From an uncultured Porphyromonas sp. (GTDB lineage: Bacteria > Bacteroidota > Bacteroidia > Bacteroidales > Porphyromonadaceae), in contig CABUDK010000030.1 in the NCBI GenBank assembly GCA_902490315.1, positions 1-14,712 of the forward strand: a stretch of DNA of 14,712 bases, in the 5' to 3' direction. The notes beneath the pieces are model-generated. The model was not told the DNA's origin, searched no databases, and saw only the letters and a list, made by a program, of their open reading frames with translations. Positions 1 to 7,509 of the stretch are shown one piece after another (position 1 is the first letter of the stretch; each line of letters starts with the position of its first letter). A program made the position numbers and the translations under genes.

Positions 1-102
1 ACATGACGGTGTGGTATTTCTTTTATACTTCTACGATGTTTCTGAGATCGACACATCCCCAATCCATTAGCATCATCATGGTGTGGGTCTGCAATCAGAC
101 TG

Positions 103-134
103 CAAAGTAACGCAATTATTTTGACAAAAGCAAA
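103..134 (-). promoter_or_regulatory. Putative leftward promoter for a gene beyond the left edge
   Basis: On the minus strand a TTTG (plus-strand CAAA, 131-134) is followed after 20 bases by TTACTTTG (103-110). This is one mismatch from the Bacteroidota TTTG-N19..21-TAnnTTTG promoter pattern. It points away from the nitroreductase gene, toward the left edge. A perfect 12-base palindrome, ACCAGATCTGGT (145-156), sits 10 bases upstream of the -33 element and could be an operator. No expression evidence; the target gene is not in the window. Confidence 0.38.
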
Positions 135-186
135 TCCTCCTCGAACCAGATCTGGTCATTAAGGAGTCGAAAGAGCTCTTTTATTG

Positions 187-231
187 CACCTCAAAGGGGA
201 GCGAGCTTGCGAGAAGAAAGCCCTATAGGTG
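187..231 (-). terminator. Possible terminator or 3' hairpin of the ribE-nitroreductase operon
   Basis: About 20 bases past the nitroreductase stop, the minus strand can fold an interrupted stem: CACCT with AGGTG outside, then AGGG with CCCT, around a loop containing CTCGC-like repeats. No clear U-run follows. A perfect palindrome AAAGAGCTCTTT (170-181) lies just beyond. Position fits an operon end, but the structure is imperfect. Confidence 0.25.
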
Positions 232-250
232 GTGTCCTATTGAGAGGCGG

Positions 251-799
251 TCACCACTTGTTCCAGTGAATCACCTCCTCGGGACTCTTGCGCTTCTTCT
301 CTCGGGTAGGCTGCTCTGAGTAACCAATGAGAATGTCTAGAACTACCTGACGCTTGTCTGGTATGCCAAGCTCCTTGCGCACAGCGGCATCGTTTATCCA
401 GCCTAGGATGCAGCTCCCGACCCCCTCCGCCTGAGCTGCGAGGACGATGTGTGCCACGAGGATCCCTAGGTCTATGGGGCGGTAGTCCACCTTCATCACG
501 CGGCTACCCATACGTGCCACCCAGCGTCCTCGCTCCGCTACGATCAGTAGGTGTACGGGTGCCTCCAGGGCAAACTTATTCATATTCGTTACCCCCTTGA
601 TCACCGCCTGCCCTACACGCTGAGCAGCCTCTGGCTCAGAGACAGCTACGATGCTCCAGGGCTGCTGATTGGTCGCTGAGGGTGCCAGCAGAGCGTTGTG
701 CAGGATGCGCTCCAGCACCTCCTGCGGCACAGGCCGATCGGCAAATCTGCGATCGCTCTGACGCTCCCGATAGAGAGTGTATAGATCTTCAGGATTCAT
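251..799 (-). CDS. Nitroreductase family protein, probably FMN-dependent
   Basis: A 182-residue cytosolic flavoprotein of the nitroreductase superfamily. Members use bound FMN and NAD(P)H to reduce nitro groups, quinones or similar acceptors; the substrate cannot be read from the sequence. Visible family marks are the N-terminal RQSDRRF segment (residues 13-19, phosphate/FMN-binding RxSxRxF type), PSATNQQPW (40-48), and the DLGILVAHIVLAA helix followed by GVGSC in the C-terminal half. The length is typical of the compact single-domain members. The ATG at 797-799 lies 12 bases after the end of ribE on the same strand, so the two genes are very probably cotranscribed. That pairs a riboflavin-making enzyme with a likely flavin user. 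It could instead be annotated as an NAD(P)H oxidoreductase. The family is clear; the physiological role is unknown. Confidence 0.9.
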   Translation of the reverse strand: MNPEDLYTLYRERQSDRRFADRPVPQEVLERILHNALLAPSATNQQPWSIVAVSEPEAAQRVGQAVIKGVTNMNKFALEAPVHLLIVAERGRWVARMGSRVMKVDYRPIDLGILVAHIVLAAQAEGVGSCILGWINDAAVRKELGIPDKRQVVLDILIGYSEQPTREKKRKSPEEVIHWNKW

Positions 800-811
800 A
801 ACTACAATGGT

Positions 812-1414
812 TTAGTCAAATGAACGTAGGCGAGCAATGTACTTGCCCAAGATGTCAAACTCTAGGTTGACCACGCTTCCCACCTTAAAGTAACCGAAGT
901 TAGTATGCTCCAGCGTGTAGGGGATGATCGCTACCTCGAAAGAGTTTTCCTGCGAATTGCAGACGGTGAGGCTCACGCCGTTGACCGTCACGGAGCCCTT
1001 CTCGACCGTCATATATCCCTGGCGCATCATCTCACGATCCACCTCATAGGCAAAGGTAAAGTAGTGACTGCCCTCCATCTCGCGAATGGCTGTACAGCGA
1101 GCCGTCTGATCCACATGCCCCTGCACGATATGACCGTCCAGACGGCCACCGAGCATCATACTGCGCTCCACATTGACATAGTCGCCTACCTGTAGGAGTC
1201 CCAGATTGCTACGATCCAGCGTCTCCTGAACGGCTGTCACCGTGTAGCCCCCCTCCTCGAGCGAGACGACGGTGAGGCAAACGCCATTGTGTGCGATGCT
1301 CTGATCTATCTGTAGCTCTGCGGCAAAGTCGCAGGCGAGTGTGATGTGCAGGTTGCTTCCTTCGCGGGTTAGGCGGCGCACCTGCGCCATACCTTCTACT
1401 ATTCCACTAAACAT
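812..1414 (-). CDS. ribE: Riboflavin synthase, alpha subunit
   Basis: Catalyses the last step of riboflavin synthesis, the dismutation of two 6,7-dimethyl-8-ribityllumazine molecules to riboflavin and a pyrimidinedione, in the cytosol. The 200 residues form the expected two tandem lumazine-binding domains. Domain 1 begins with MFSGIVEG and carries AHNGVCLTVV (41-50). Domain 2 begins around GGRLDGHIVQGHVDQTA (89-105) and carries the matching VNGVSLTVC (144-152). The length is normal for the homotrimeric enzyme. The ATG at 1412-1414 gives the canonical N-terminus. A TATCTTTG promoter box lies about 40 bases upstream, and the nitroreductase gene follows after 12 bases. The short leader leaves no room for an FMN riboswitch. 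Some annotations call this gene ribC. Confidence 0.97.
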   Translation of the reverse strand: MFSGIVEGMAQVRRLTREGSNLHITLACDFAAELQIDQSIAHNGVCLTVVSLEEGGYTVTAVQETLDRSNLGLLQVGDYVNVERSMMLGGRLDGHIVQGHVDQTARCTAIREMEGSHYFTFAYEVDREMMRQGYMTVEKGSVTVNGVSLTVCNSQENSFEVAIIPYTLEHTNFGYFKVGSVVNLEFDILGKYIARLRSFD

Positions 1415-1451
1415 ATATCTATTCGGTTTGCTCTATTGATTGGTTACTTCG

Positions 1452-1459
1452 CAAAGATA
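1452..1459 (-). promoter_or_regulatory. Promoter -7 box for ribE-nitroreductase
   Basis: The minus strand reads TATCTTTG here, a perfect TAnnTTTG match, about 37 bases before the ribE ATG. The -33 element is weak (a TTTC about 21 bases upstream). The implied 5' leader is about 30 bases. Confidence 0.6.
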
Positions 1460-1512
1460 CGAAATCATTGCTGTCTGGTGAAAGCGCTAACTGGTAGAAA
1501 AGCAAAAAACAC

Positions 1513-1520
1513 TACCTTAG
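1513..1520 (+). promoter_or_regulatory. Weak promoter -7 candidate for the LRR lipoprotein gene
   Basis: TACCTTAG matches seven of eight positions of TAnnTTTG, 38 bases before the chosen ATG at 1559. No clear TTTG is present at the -33 distance. It is divergent from the ribE promoter, so the 144-base gap probably serves both genes. Confidence 0.25.
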
Positions 1521-1558
1521 CGCCTCCTAACAGTTTAACTAACAAGCAACACTTACTT

Positions 1559-2965
1559 ATGATAAAACAACCAAAGCTGTTCAGCCCAATGCTCCTCTTC
1601 TTAAAAAGCTCCTTACTACTGAGCCTTGCGCTATTGGCTTCCTGTACTAGGGCATGCCCAGATAGAGAGTGTCCAGAGATGCCCGAGATGACATTCGAGC
1701 AGTCCACACTGCAACTCTACGTTGGGGAGCAAGCCACCCCTAAGCTACTCCATGCGCCCAAGGCGCCTATTTCTTGGCAAAGCTCTAATCCTCAAATAGC
1801 CACTGTCCACAATGGGACTATTACCGCGGTGGCTGCGGGAACAGCTATCATCACAGCTACCGTACAGGAGTCCGTAGCTAGACTCACCCTAACAGTTCTA
1901 GAGAAAAAAGGGACCCAGGAGACGATAGCCTTTGAAGATAAGCATCTCTTGCAACTCATCCTAGCGCAGCACCCTGCGGCAGACGCAAATAACGATGGAC
2001 AGTTATCTCCTCAAGAGGCTCTTACGGTAACCTCTCTCAAGTTTGGATATAACCCAGACGATCAAATACCCGAGGACAAAAAGATTACAAGTTTGAAGGG
2101 GCTTGAGTACTTTCTCAATCTAGACTCTCTAGATGTCAACAGCCAGCCTGTAGGCTCTTCGGTGAAGTCGATAGAGGGCTTGACCAAACTTCGATATCTA
2201 CGTATCGGCTACGTCGGACTGAGTGAGATCAACACAAGTCAAATGTCCGAACTCACAGGCTTATGCGTGTTTGGCAATAGGGAGCTACGCCAACTAGACC
2301 TAAGTCACAATAAGAAGCTACAAGAGCTATATTGTCAGGACACTAAACTAACCGAGTTGGACTTGACACCTTTGACAGAGCTCCAGAAAATTCTAACCAA
2401 CCGAAGTAAGCTACGTAAGATCACATGGGGACAGCATCCTAAGCTCGAGCGAATAGAGATAGTCAGTAATCAGCTAACATCGTTAGAACTATCTAATATG
2501 CCATTACTCAAAGAGCTTCACGCTAACAGTAATCAGCTACAATCCGTCCAGCTGAAGAACTTACCAAGCCTGCAACGCTTGAACCTTTATCAAAATTACC
2601 TCAAGCAGATAGATCTATCTCAAGGATTTGACAAGCTAATGTTCCTATTTGTCTTTGACAATGCGCTGACAGAGATTGACCTTAGTCATCTGCCGATGCT
2701 ATTTAAGCTGATGATCTCAGAGAATCCTCTTCGTGCCCTCGACTGTTCGTCTAATCCCATAATCCGAGAAATTACAGCTGAGGCAATGCCTGAGATGGAG
2801 TGGGTAAACCTAAAGAATGGAAACTATAATGAGGAGGCTCAGTATGAGATTGCCATCGACAACCCCAAGCTGACCAAGGTTATAGTGGATGCAGGAGACG
2901 AGGAGACGCATCTTAAGAATGTCTTTAAGAACAATCCTAAGGTACAAATCGTCACAGAGCCATAG
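1559..2965 (+). CDS. Surface or periplasmic lipoprotein with Big_2-like, EF-hand-like and leucine-rich-repeat domains
   Basis: A 468-residue protein of unknown function, probably adhesive or ligand-binding. The reading frame is open from 1436, but the ATG at 1559 places a lipoprotein signal peptide at the N-terminus: a hydrophobic stretch, then the lipobox LASC with the lipidated Cys at residue 29. Residues about 44-115 resemble a bacterial Ig-like Big_2 domain (WQSSNPQIATV, then GTITAVAAGTAIITA). Residues 142-153 (D-A-N-N-D-G-Q-L-S-P-Q-E) fit the EF-hand calcium loop at positions 1, 3, 5, 6, 8, 9 and 12. From about 165 to 440 run leucine-rich repeats with a period near 21 residues and L-x-x-L-D-L-S type motifs. 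The C-terminus (KVIVDAGDEETHLKNVF) is of the kind seen at the end of Bacteroidota LRR proteins. No type IX secretion C-terminal domain is evident. Two sampled 60-base lines (from 2461 and 2581) are 33-35% GC, clearly below the replication genes. Confidence 0.85.
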   Translation: MIKQPKLFSPMLLFLKSSLLLSLALLASCTRACPDRECPEMPEMTFEQSTLQLYVGEQATPKLLHAPKAPISWQSSNPQIATVHNGTITAVAAGTAIITATVQESVARLTLTVLEKKGTQETIAFEDKHLLQLILAQHPAADANNDGQLSPQEALTVTSLKFGYNPDDQIPEDKKITSLKGLEYFLNLDSLDVNSQPVGSSVKSIEGLTKLRYLRIGYVGLSEINTSQMSELTGLCVFGNRELRQLDLSHNKKLQELYCQDTKLTELDLTPLTELQKILTNRSKLRKITWGQHPKLERIEIVSNQLTSLELSNMPLLKELHANSNQLQSVQLKNLPSLQRLNLYQNYLKQIDLSQGFDKLMFLFVFDNALTEIDLSHLPMLFKLMISENPLRALDCSSNPIIREITAEAMPEMEWVNLKNGNYNEEAQYEIAIDNPKLTKVIVDAGDEETHLKNVFKNNPKVQIVTEP

Positions 2966-2978
2966 GCTAGATTATCGA

Positions 2979-3019
2979 TGAGAAGGTGTCGTAAGGGCCA
3001 TCGACCAAGACACTTCTCA
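2979..3019 (+). terminator. Hairpin after the LRR lipoprotein gene
   Basis: TGAGAAGGTGTC (2979-2990) pairs with GACACTTCTCA (3009-3019) as an 11-bp stem with one bulged G, starting 14 bases after the stop codon. Only a modest T-rich stretch follows (AGTTAACTTTTA), so it may be a weak terminator or a 3' stabilising structure. Confidence 0.45.
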
Positions 3020-3028
3020 GTTAACTTT

Positions 3029-3069
3029 TATGGGGTGGAGTCAAGACTTTCTCTTGACTTCACCCCATA
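3029..3069. terminator. Strong bidirectional terminator hairpin between convergent genes
   Basis: A stem of 18 pairs (3029-3046 with 3052-3069, one G-T wobble) encloses the 5-base loop CTTTC. It lies between the plus-strand LRR gene (ends 2965) and the minus-strand acyltransferase gene (ends 3127), so it can serve both. Neither side has a long T-run. Confidence 0.7.
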
Positions 3070-3126
3070 TACATATTGCTGGGCATCATTTCTTCCAACG
3101 CAACACCTATAATAATGCTTTTCCCT

Positions 3127-4143
3127 CTAGACCAGCGGTCGTAGCTGTGGCACCTTGCGGATCAAGGCGGTGACTCCTAGAGAGATAAACGCAATGAGGA
3201 AGATGCGCAGAGGAACGCTTACGACTGGGCAAGCAGTCAAAGCAGGGAGGGAAAGTTCGAATAGCTTGAAGACTACCTGAAGCACCGCAAAGTGTACTAA
3301 GTAGATTCCCATCACGTAGGGATAGAGCGTGCTTGCCGAGACGAGCAGATATGAGGTTGGTCGCCACCTGTGGCAGAGAGCGAAGAGCGAGACAACCTTG
3401 AGTACGACCAGCGGCAGAAAGTTGACACCCATCCGCCCTAACAGTTGGTAAGGCACCCAAATGAGCAGCGCTCCGTGCAGCAACATACTCCCGATGAATA
3501 GGATCAAGAGCCAGCCTTTGCCTGGCAAGCGACTAATGGTTCGAGAGATCAGATAGCCCGCTAGGTAGTAAGGAAGATACTGCACCCACCAGAGCAGGCA
3601 GATCTGCTGGATGCCATACGAGCGGTAGTAGATGTCTACAGCAAGCGCTACAAGATAGCTCCCGAGCGTCAAGATCAGTAGTCCCCGATTGCCTCCATAG
3701 GTAGGACTATCGCTACGCTCGATCCGCTCGCAGAGCCAGCGTAGCATAGGAGTGACCACATAGAGGCCCGCCAGCATCACGAGATACCACAAGTGATACC
3801 ACTGGAAGGCGAGCCACGCCTGCTCCTTCGCACAGTGCCAGAAGTAGTAGCCCACAGACCAGACAAGCAGTGGCAAGAGTATCTTGCGCCCTACCCTACG
3901 CTTGTAAAAGTGTGCCAAGCTCCCGATCTGCCGCTCAGGCGATAGCATGAAGGCTCCGCTCATCATCACAAAGAGTGGCACCGCTCCCACTGAGAGCGCA
4001 TACCACGGGGCAGCCTGCCAACGCTCTGACAGCGAAGCCTCTCCCATAAAGTACCCTCCCGCCGTGTGAATGCCGATTACCATCACGACCGAGAGGAGCC
4101 GTAGGAGGTCAAGTCCCTGATGGCGTAACGCCTGCTCTGACAT
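3127..4143 (-). CDS. Acyltransferase family 3 membrane protein (OafA/WecH-like)
   Basis: A 338-residue polytopic inner-membrane protein of the acyltransferase-3 family. Members transfer acetyl or other acyl groups from the cytoplasm to sugars of O-antigen, peptidoglycan or other glycans; the acceptor here is unknown. The first membrane segment holds the family signature, with Asp12, Arg15 and His26 (GLDLLRLLSVVMVIGIH). Further marks are VPLFVMMSGAFML (55-67), the basic loop YKRRVGRK before the third segment, and YHLWYLVML (from 116) with His117. About ten hydrophobic segments can be counted. The length is normal for a member without an extra periplasmic SGNH domain. It starts 11 bases after the end of the holB-like gene and is probably the last gene of the dnaG operon, a linkage with no obvious functional logic. 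A surface-glycan modification role is inferred. Confidence 0.88.
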   Translation of the reverse strand: MSEQALRHQGLDLLRLLSVVMVIGIHTAGGYFMGEASLSERWQAAPWYALSVGAVPLFVMMSGAFMLSPERQIGSLAHFYKRRVGRKILLPLLVWSVGYYFWHCAKEQAWLAFQWYHLWYLVMLAGLYVVTPMLRWLCERIERSDSPTYGGNRGLLILTLGSYLVALAVDIYYRSYGIQQICLLWWVQYLPYYLAGYLISRTISRLPGKGWLLILFIGSMLLHGALLIWVPYQLLGRMGVNFLPLVVLKVVSLFALCHRWRPTSYLLVSASTLYPYVMGIYLVHFAVLQVVFKLFELSLPALTACPVVSVPLRIFLIAFISLGVTALIRKVPQLRPLV

Positions 4144-4154
4144 CGCTACTGATC

Positions 4155-5243
4155 TTAGTTGCGTAAAGCGAGCAGCATCCGCAGGAACGTGTCGAAGAGC
4201 ACCATCTTCGTCAGCACATTGCCACGGATCTCTCGCATCGCCTCCTCGAGGAGTCTATAGCAGGCACCCATCGCCTTATTGTTGACACGTAGCTCTCCCA
4301 CACGCGCCTCACCGCTGAGCGCACGGTGCCACTGCCGCCCCACCAGCTGCATCAGTAGTTTGAGAAAAGCGACTGCCCCCTCACGGCCCGTCTTGTCCAC
4401 CTCCTCGCTGAGGAGCTTCAGGCGCAAGATGTCGGCTCGTAGCGTTGCGTCGTACCACTGCTGCGCCATTTCTTGTAGTTTGTCTTGTGAGGCAGAACTG
4501 TCGAGCAGCCGTAAGGCATCGCTCAGGTTACCATCCACTAGGGGAATCATTGCCTCAAGTGCGTCAGTCGCCAGCTCGGGGTGTAGAGCTGTCAGCGCCT
4601 CTCTCATCTCCGCCTCTGTCATCGGTGGTAGCTCGAAGCGCTGCACACGGCTCAGGATAGTGTCTAGGAGACGATCCGAATGTGCCGACACAAGTATAAA
4701 GAGCGTCTCTGCAGGAGGCTCTTCGAGCGACTTAAGAAGTTTATTGGCAGCTGCATCATTCATGCGCTCAGGCTGGTAGATGATAATTGTACGCCAGCCC
4801 CCTTCGGTAGTTGTGACAGAGAGACGAGACAAGAGACTATTGATCTCATTTACATAGATAACAGGCTGACTATTGCCCGCCTCTAGCACCTCTAGCCAGT
4901 CCTGATCGGTGATGTAGGGAGACCGCTCGAGGAGCATGCGCCACTCATCGAAGTATCGCTCCGTGGGGGTCTCGTCTTGAGCCGCTTTGATCACTGGATA
5001 GACGAAGATGACGTCAGGGTGTGCGCTAGCTGCGACCTTCTTGCAGGAGGCGCACTCGCCACAAGAGTCCTCGTCCGTAGGAGACTGACACTGGATGTAC
5101 TGCGCCCAGGCCCACGCCAGGTGAAGCCCTGGGTAGCCCTCCTGTATCTCGAGCAGCACAGCATGGGGCATCTGTCCCGATTTGGTCAAGTGGACAAACT
5201 GCTGCTTGAGGGCTCGGTATCCGTATATATCGGCAAACTGCAT
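4155..5243 (-). CDS. holB: DNA polymerase III delta' subunit-like clamp-loader ATPase
   Basis: A clamp-loader subunit of the AAA+ type, expected to help load the sliding clamp during replication. The chosen ATG at 5241-5243 gives MQFADIYGYRALKQQFVHL, matching the usual start of Bacteroidota delta' proteins (362 residues). An in-frame GTG at 5286-5288 would add 15 residues and has an AGGAG 12 bases upstream, so it remains possible. A four-cysteine zinc motif is clear: Cys52-x8-Cys61-x2-Cys64-x2-Cys67. Later come NKLLKSLEEPPAETLFILVS and LSRVQRFELPP, the sensor-1 and SRx-like regions. The P-loop position (residues 31-42, L-E-I-Q-E-G-Y-P-G-L-H-L) lacks the GKT/GKS motif, so ATP binding is unlikely; delta' is known to act as a non-hydrolysing stator. 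It lies between dnaG and the acyltransferase gene in an apparent operon. Confidence 0.88.
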   Translation of the reverse strand: MQFADIYGYRALKQQFVHLTKSGQMPHAVLLEIQEGYPGLHLAWAWAQYIQCQSPTDEDSCGECASCKKVAASAHPDVIFVYPVIKAAQDETPTERYFDEWRMLLERSPYITDQDWLEVLEAGNSQPVIYVNEINSLLSRLSVTTTEGGWRTIIIYQPERMNDAAANKLLKSLEEPPAETLFILVSAHSDRLLDTILSRVQRFELPPMTEAEMREALTALHPELATDALEAMIPLVDGNLSDALRLLDSSASQDKLQEMAQQWYDATLRADILRLKLLSEEVDKTGREGAVAFLKLLMQLVGRQWHRALSGEARVGELRVNNKAMGACYRLLEEAMREIRGNVLTKMVLFDTFLRMLLALRN

Positions 5244-5309
5244 GACTGCGCTTTCTTCTCTAGATTTGGTAAAAGGGTTAACGGTCACTACTTCATCACA
5301 CTCCTAAGC

Positions 5310-7340
5310 TCACGAAATGACCACACGCTGACCGCTAAACTGGGCAAACGCTTTGCGAATCTCTTGCCACGTGGATAGCTCCTGGAGGAGTGGCTGGTAG
5401 CTCGCATAGTCCGCCTCTGGGTGCTCCTGTTGTAGCGTCTGTATCTGCTGAGAGATCTGCTGACAGTGCTCCTCAGCGTACGCTAGTTTGTAGGTGTATA
5501 GCACCTTAAAAGTCATCTCGCGCACCCACTCATCGGGCACTTTCTCATCCTCGTCATCTGGCATCTGTAGCTCCTCGCGAGCCTTGCGAGAGAGCTTATA
5601 GGGAGAGGCGTAAAGGTCCACCGCCAGCGCTGCCACCTGCGGAATCTCCGAATTGCATAGGAAAGAGCCACAGGTATGCGTCGACTTGCCATCCACCGAG
5701 ACGCTAAGCTCCTCCAGCATCATCTTATTGCTATCGTTGAGAATGCGCTTGACGAGTGGGTGCTCGATGACTATGTCATCTTGCTTGAGTTCCTGATAGA
5801 CAAAGTTAGCCACAGAGACCTGTATCACCGTAGGCTCAGCCTCCTCACTGGCCTCCTCATCCTGCACGGAGATCTTTAGCATCCGCTCTCCGTAGCGCAC
5901 CACCAGGCGGATCAAGTCTAGAGCTTCGTTGCTCATCGGCGCATCTAGGGGCGAAACCTCTTGCGGGATCTCCTCAGGAGCACGCTCCTCGGGTGTCTCT
6001 GCCGTAGGTGGAGCATACTGATAAACCCGTCCACGGCTAAAGCGCTCCTGCTTGATCTGCTGCAAGAGTAGATCCTCCGCCACGCCATACATCTGAGACA
6101 TCTGCTGTATGTAGACGACCCGCTCGAGGCTATCAGGAATCGTGGCAATGCTCTGCAAGATGTCTCGCATCAGTTGCGTCTTGAGCTGCGGATCACTCGC
6201 CATCTGTGGAGCGTAGAGCTGCGACTTGAAGGTGAGGAAGTCCTGCTCATGGGCAGCAAAGTACTCCTCCACCTCTGTGCGACTACGCTTAGCAACAAAC
6301 TCATCGGGGTCCTCGCCATCGGGCAGCACCAAGAGCTTGATCTGCATCCCCTCAGCGAGGAGCATATCGATCGAGCGCAGCGCCGCTTTGACTCCCGCCT
6401 CGTCACCGTCGAAGAGTACCAGCACATTACGCGAGAAGCGCCGCAAGAGCTGTATCTGGTTCTCCGTGAGTGCCGTGCCAGACGTCGCCACCACATTCTC
6501 TATTCCCACTTGGTGCATGGCGATCACATCGAGGTAGCCCTCGACGATGATGCTCTGATCCAGACGTCCTATGGCGCGCTTCGCCTGATAGAGACCATAG
6601 AGCTCACGGCTCTTGTCGTAAATGATGCTCTCGGGCGAATTGATATACTTGGCGATCTTGTCCGCCTTGCGCATCGTTCGTCCACCGAAGCCGACGACCC
6701 GTCCACCTACATTATATATAGGGAAGATAACCCGCTCGTGATAGCGATCAGCACTCGGACGCCCCTCGTTCGGAGCGTAGAGCAGGCCCGTCGCCACAAA
6801 GCTCTCCATATCGTAGCCATGCTCCTCGACATACTTCACTAGAGCACGTCTATCACTAGGTGAGTAGCCTAGCCCAAAGGTCTGTATCGCCTCGGAGCGA
6901 ACACCACGCTGTGTGAAGTAAGGCAGAGCTATGTCCAGTCCCTCCTCGCTGCTGAGGAGCTGCTCGGTAAAGAACTTCGCCGCCACCTCGTTGGCAAGGT
7001 AAAGCGCCTCACGCTCACTCTGTCGCTGCTGCTCCTCTTCGGTCATCTCTCGCTCTGGCACAGGGATGTTGTACTTCTGAGCGAGGTAGCGGAGCGCCTC
7101 AACGAAGGAGCAATTCTGTATCTTCATGATGAAGGAGATAGGCGTTCCACCTGCGCCACAAGCGAAGCACTTGCAGATGTTCTTGGACGGAGTAACGATA
7201 AAGGAGGGGTGACGATCCTTGTGAAAAGGACACAGCCCCACGAAGCCCGACCCCTTGCGCCGTAGCTGCACAAAGTCGGACACCACATCATCGATGCGTG
7301 CCGTATCTATGATCAGTTGCTTCGTCTGTTCGTCAATCAT
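5310..7340 (-). CDS. dnaG: DNA primase
   Basis: Makes the RNA primers for lagging-strand synthesis and acts with the DnaB helicase. The ATG at 7338-7340 is preferred over the in-frame ATG at 7364 because AGGAG lies 10 bases upstream and the product starts MIDEQTKQLIIDTARI, as in other primases; this gives 676 residues. The N-terminal zinc ribbon is Cys37-x2-His40-x17-Cys58-x2-Cys61. The RNA-polymerase core contains ERVIFPIYNVGGRVVGFGGR. The TOPRIM metal site is visible as EGYLD (Glu267) and DGD (Asp311-Gly312-Asp313). A long C-terminal part from about residue 430 should hold the helicase-interaction region; it is acidic in the middle and hard to align by eye. A TACATTTG promoter box overlaps the 5' end. 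The holB-like gene follows after 66 bases (22 if the GTG start is used). Confidence 0.97.
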   Translation of the reverse strand: MIDEQTKQLIIDTARIDDVVSDFVQLRRKGSGFVGLCPFHKDRHPSFIVTPSKNICKCFACGAGGTPISFIMKIQNCSFVEALRYLAQKYNIPVPEREMTEEEQQRQSEREALYLANEVAAKFFTEQLLSSEEGLDIALPYFTQRGVRSEAIQTFGLGYSPSDRRALVKYVEEHGYDMESFVATGLLYAPNEGRPSADRYHERVIFPIYNVGGRVVGFGGRTMRKADKIAKYINSPESIIYDKSRELYGLYQAKRAIGRLDQSIIVEGYLDVIAMHQVGIENVVATSGTALTENQIQLLRRFSRNVLVLFDGDEAGVKAALRSIDMLLAEGMQIKLLVLPDGEDPDEFVAKRSRTEVEEYFAAHEQDFLTFKSQLYAPQMASDPQLKTQLMRDILQSIATIPDSLERVVYIQQMSQMYGVAEDLLLQQIKQERFSRGRVYQYAPPTAETPEERAPEEIPQEVSPLDAPMSNEALDLIRLVVRYGERMLKISVQDEEASEEAEPTVIQVSVANFVYQELKQDDIVIEHPLVKRILNDSNKMMLEELSVSVDGKSTHTCGSFLCNSEIPQVAALAVDLYASPYKLSRKAREELQMPDDEDEKVPDEWVREMTFKVLYTYKLAYAEEHCQQISQQIQTLQQEHPEADYASYQPLLQELSTWQEIRKAFAQFSGQRVVIS

Positions 7341-7361
7341 CCGTCTATTTCTCCTGCTCTG

Positions 7362-7369
7362 CAAATGTA
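7362..7369 (-). promoter_or_regulatory. Promoter -7 box for the dnaG operon
   Basis: The minus strand reads TACATTTG, a perfect TAnnTTTG match, 21 bases before the preferred dnaG ATG. The predicted leader is therefore very short, roughly 15 bases, just enough for the AGGAG at 7350-7354. No good TTTG was seen at the normal -33 spacing. Confidence 0.5.
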
Positions 7370-7509
7370 CTCATTTCACGTCAAAGCCTTCGTTCCTTAG
7401 GGATGACGCATTATAACCAGCCGTCTATGAACTGCGTATGGCGATAACTAGGAAATATGCCGTTAGATTATCGCTACACAGTGGCTACAGATCCTCTCTG
7501 GTTACACCA

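Noticed and set aside
905..1195. 96-codon plus-strand open frame antisense to ribE
   Set aside because: Entirely within the well-conserved riboflavin synthase gene; His/Leu-rich shadow with no domain.
1415..1558. FMN riboswitch upstream of ribE
   Set aside because: The predicted leader is only about 30 bases and no RFN-like conserved segments are visible.
2870..2965. Type IX secretion C-terminal sorting domain on the LRR protein
   Set aside because: The end is an LRR-cap-like KVIVDAGDEE segment without the expected terminal beta-sandwich; the protein instead has a lipobox.
6174..6842. 222-codon plus-strand open frame antisense to dnaG
   Set aside because: It lies wholly inside an intact, conserved dnaG and has no recognisable domain; it is a frame shadow.
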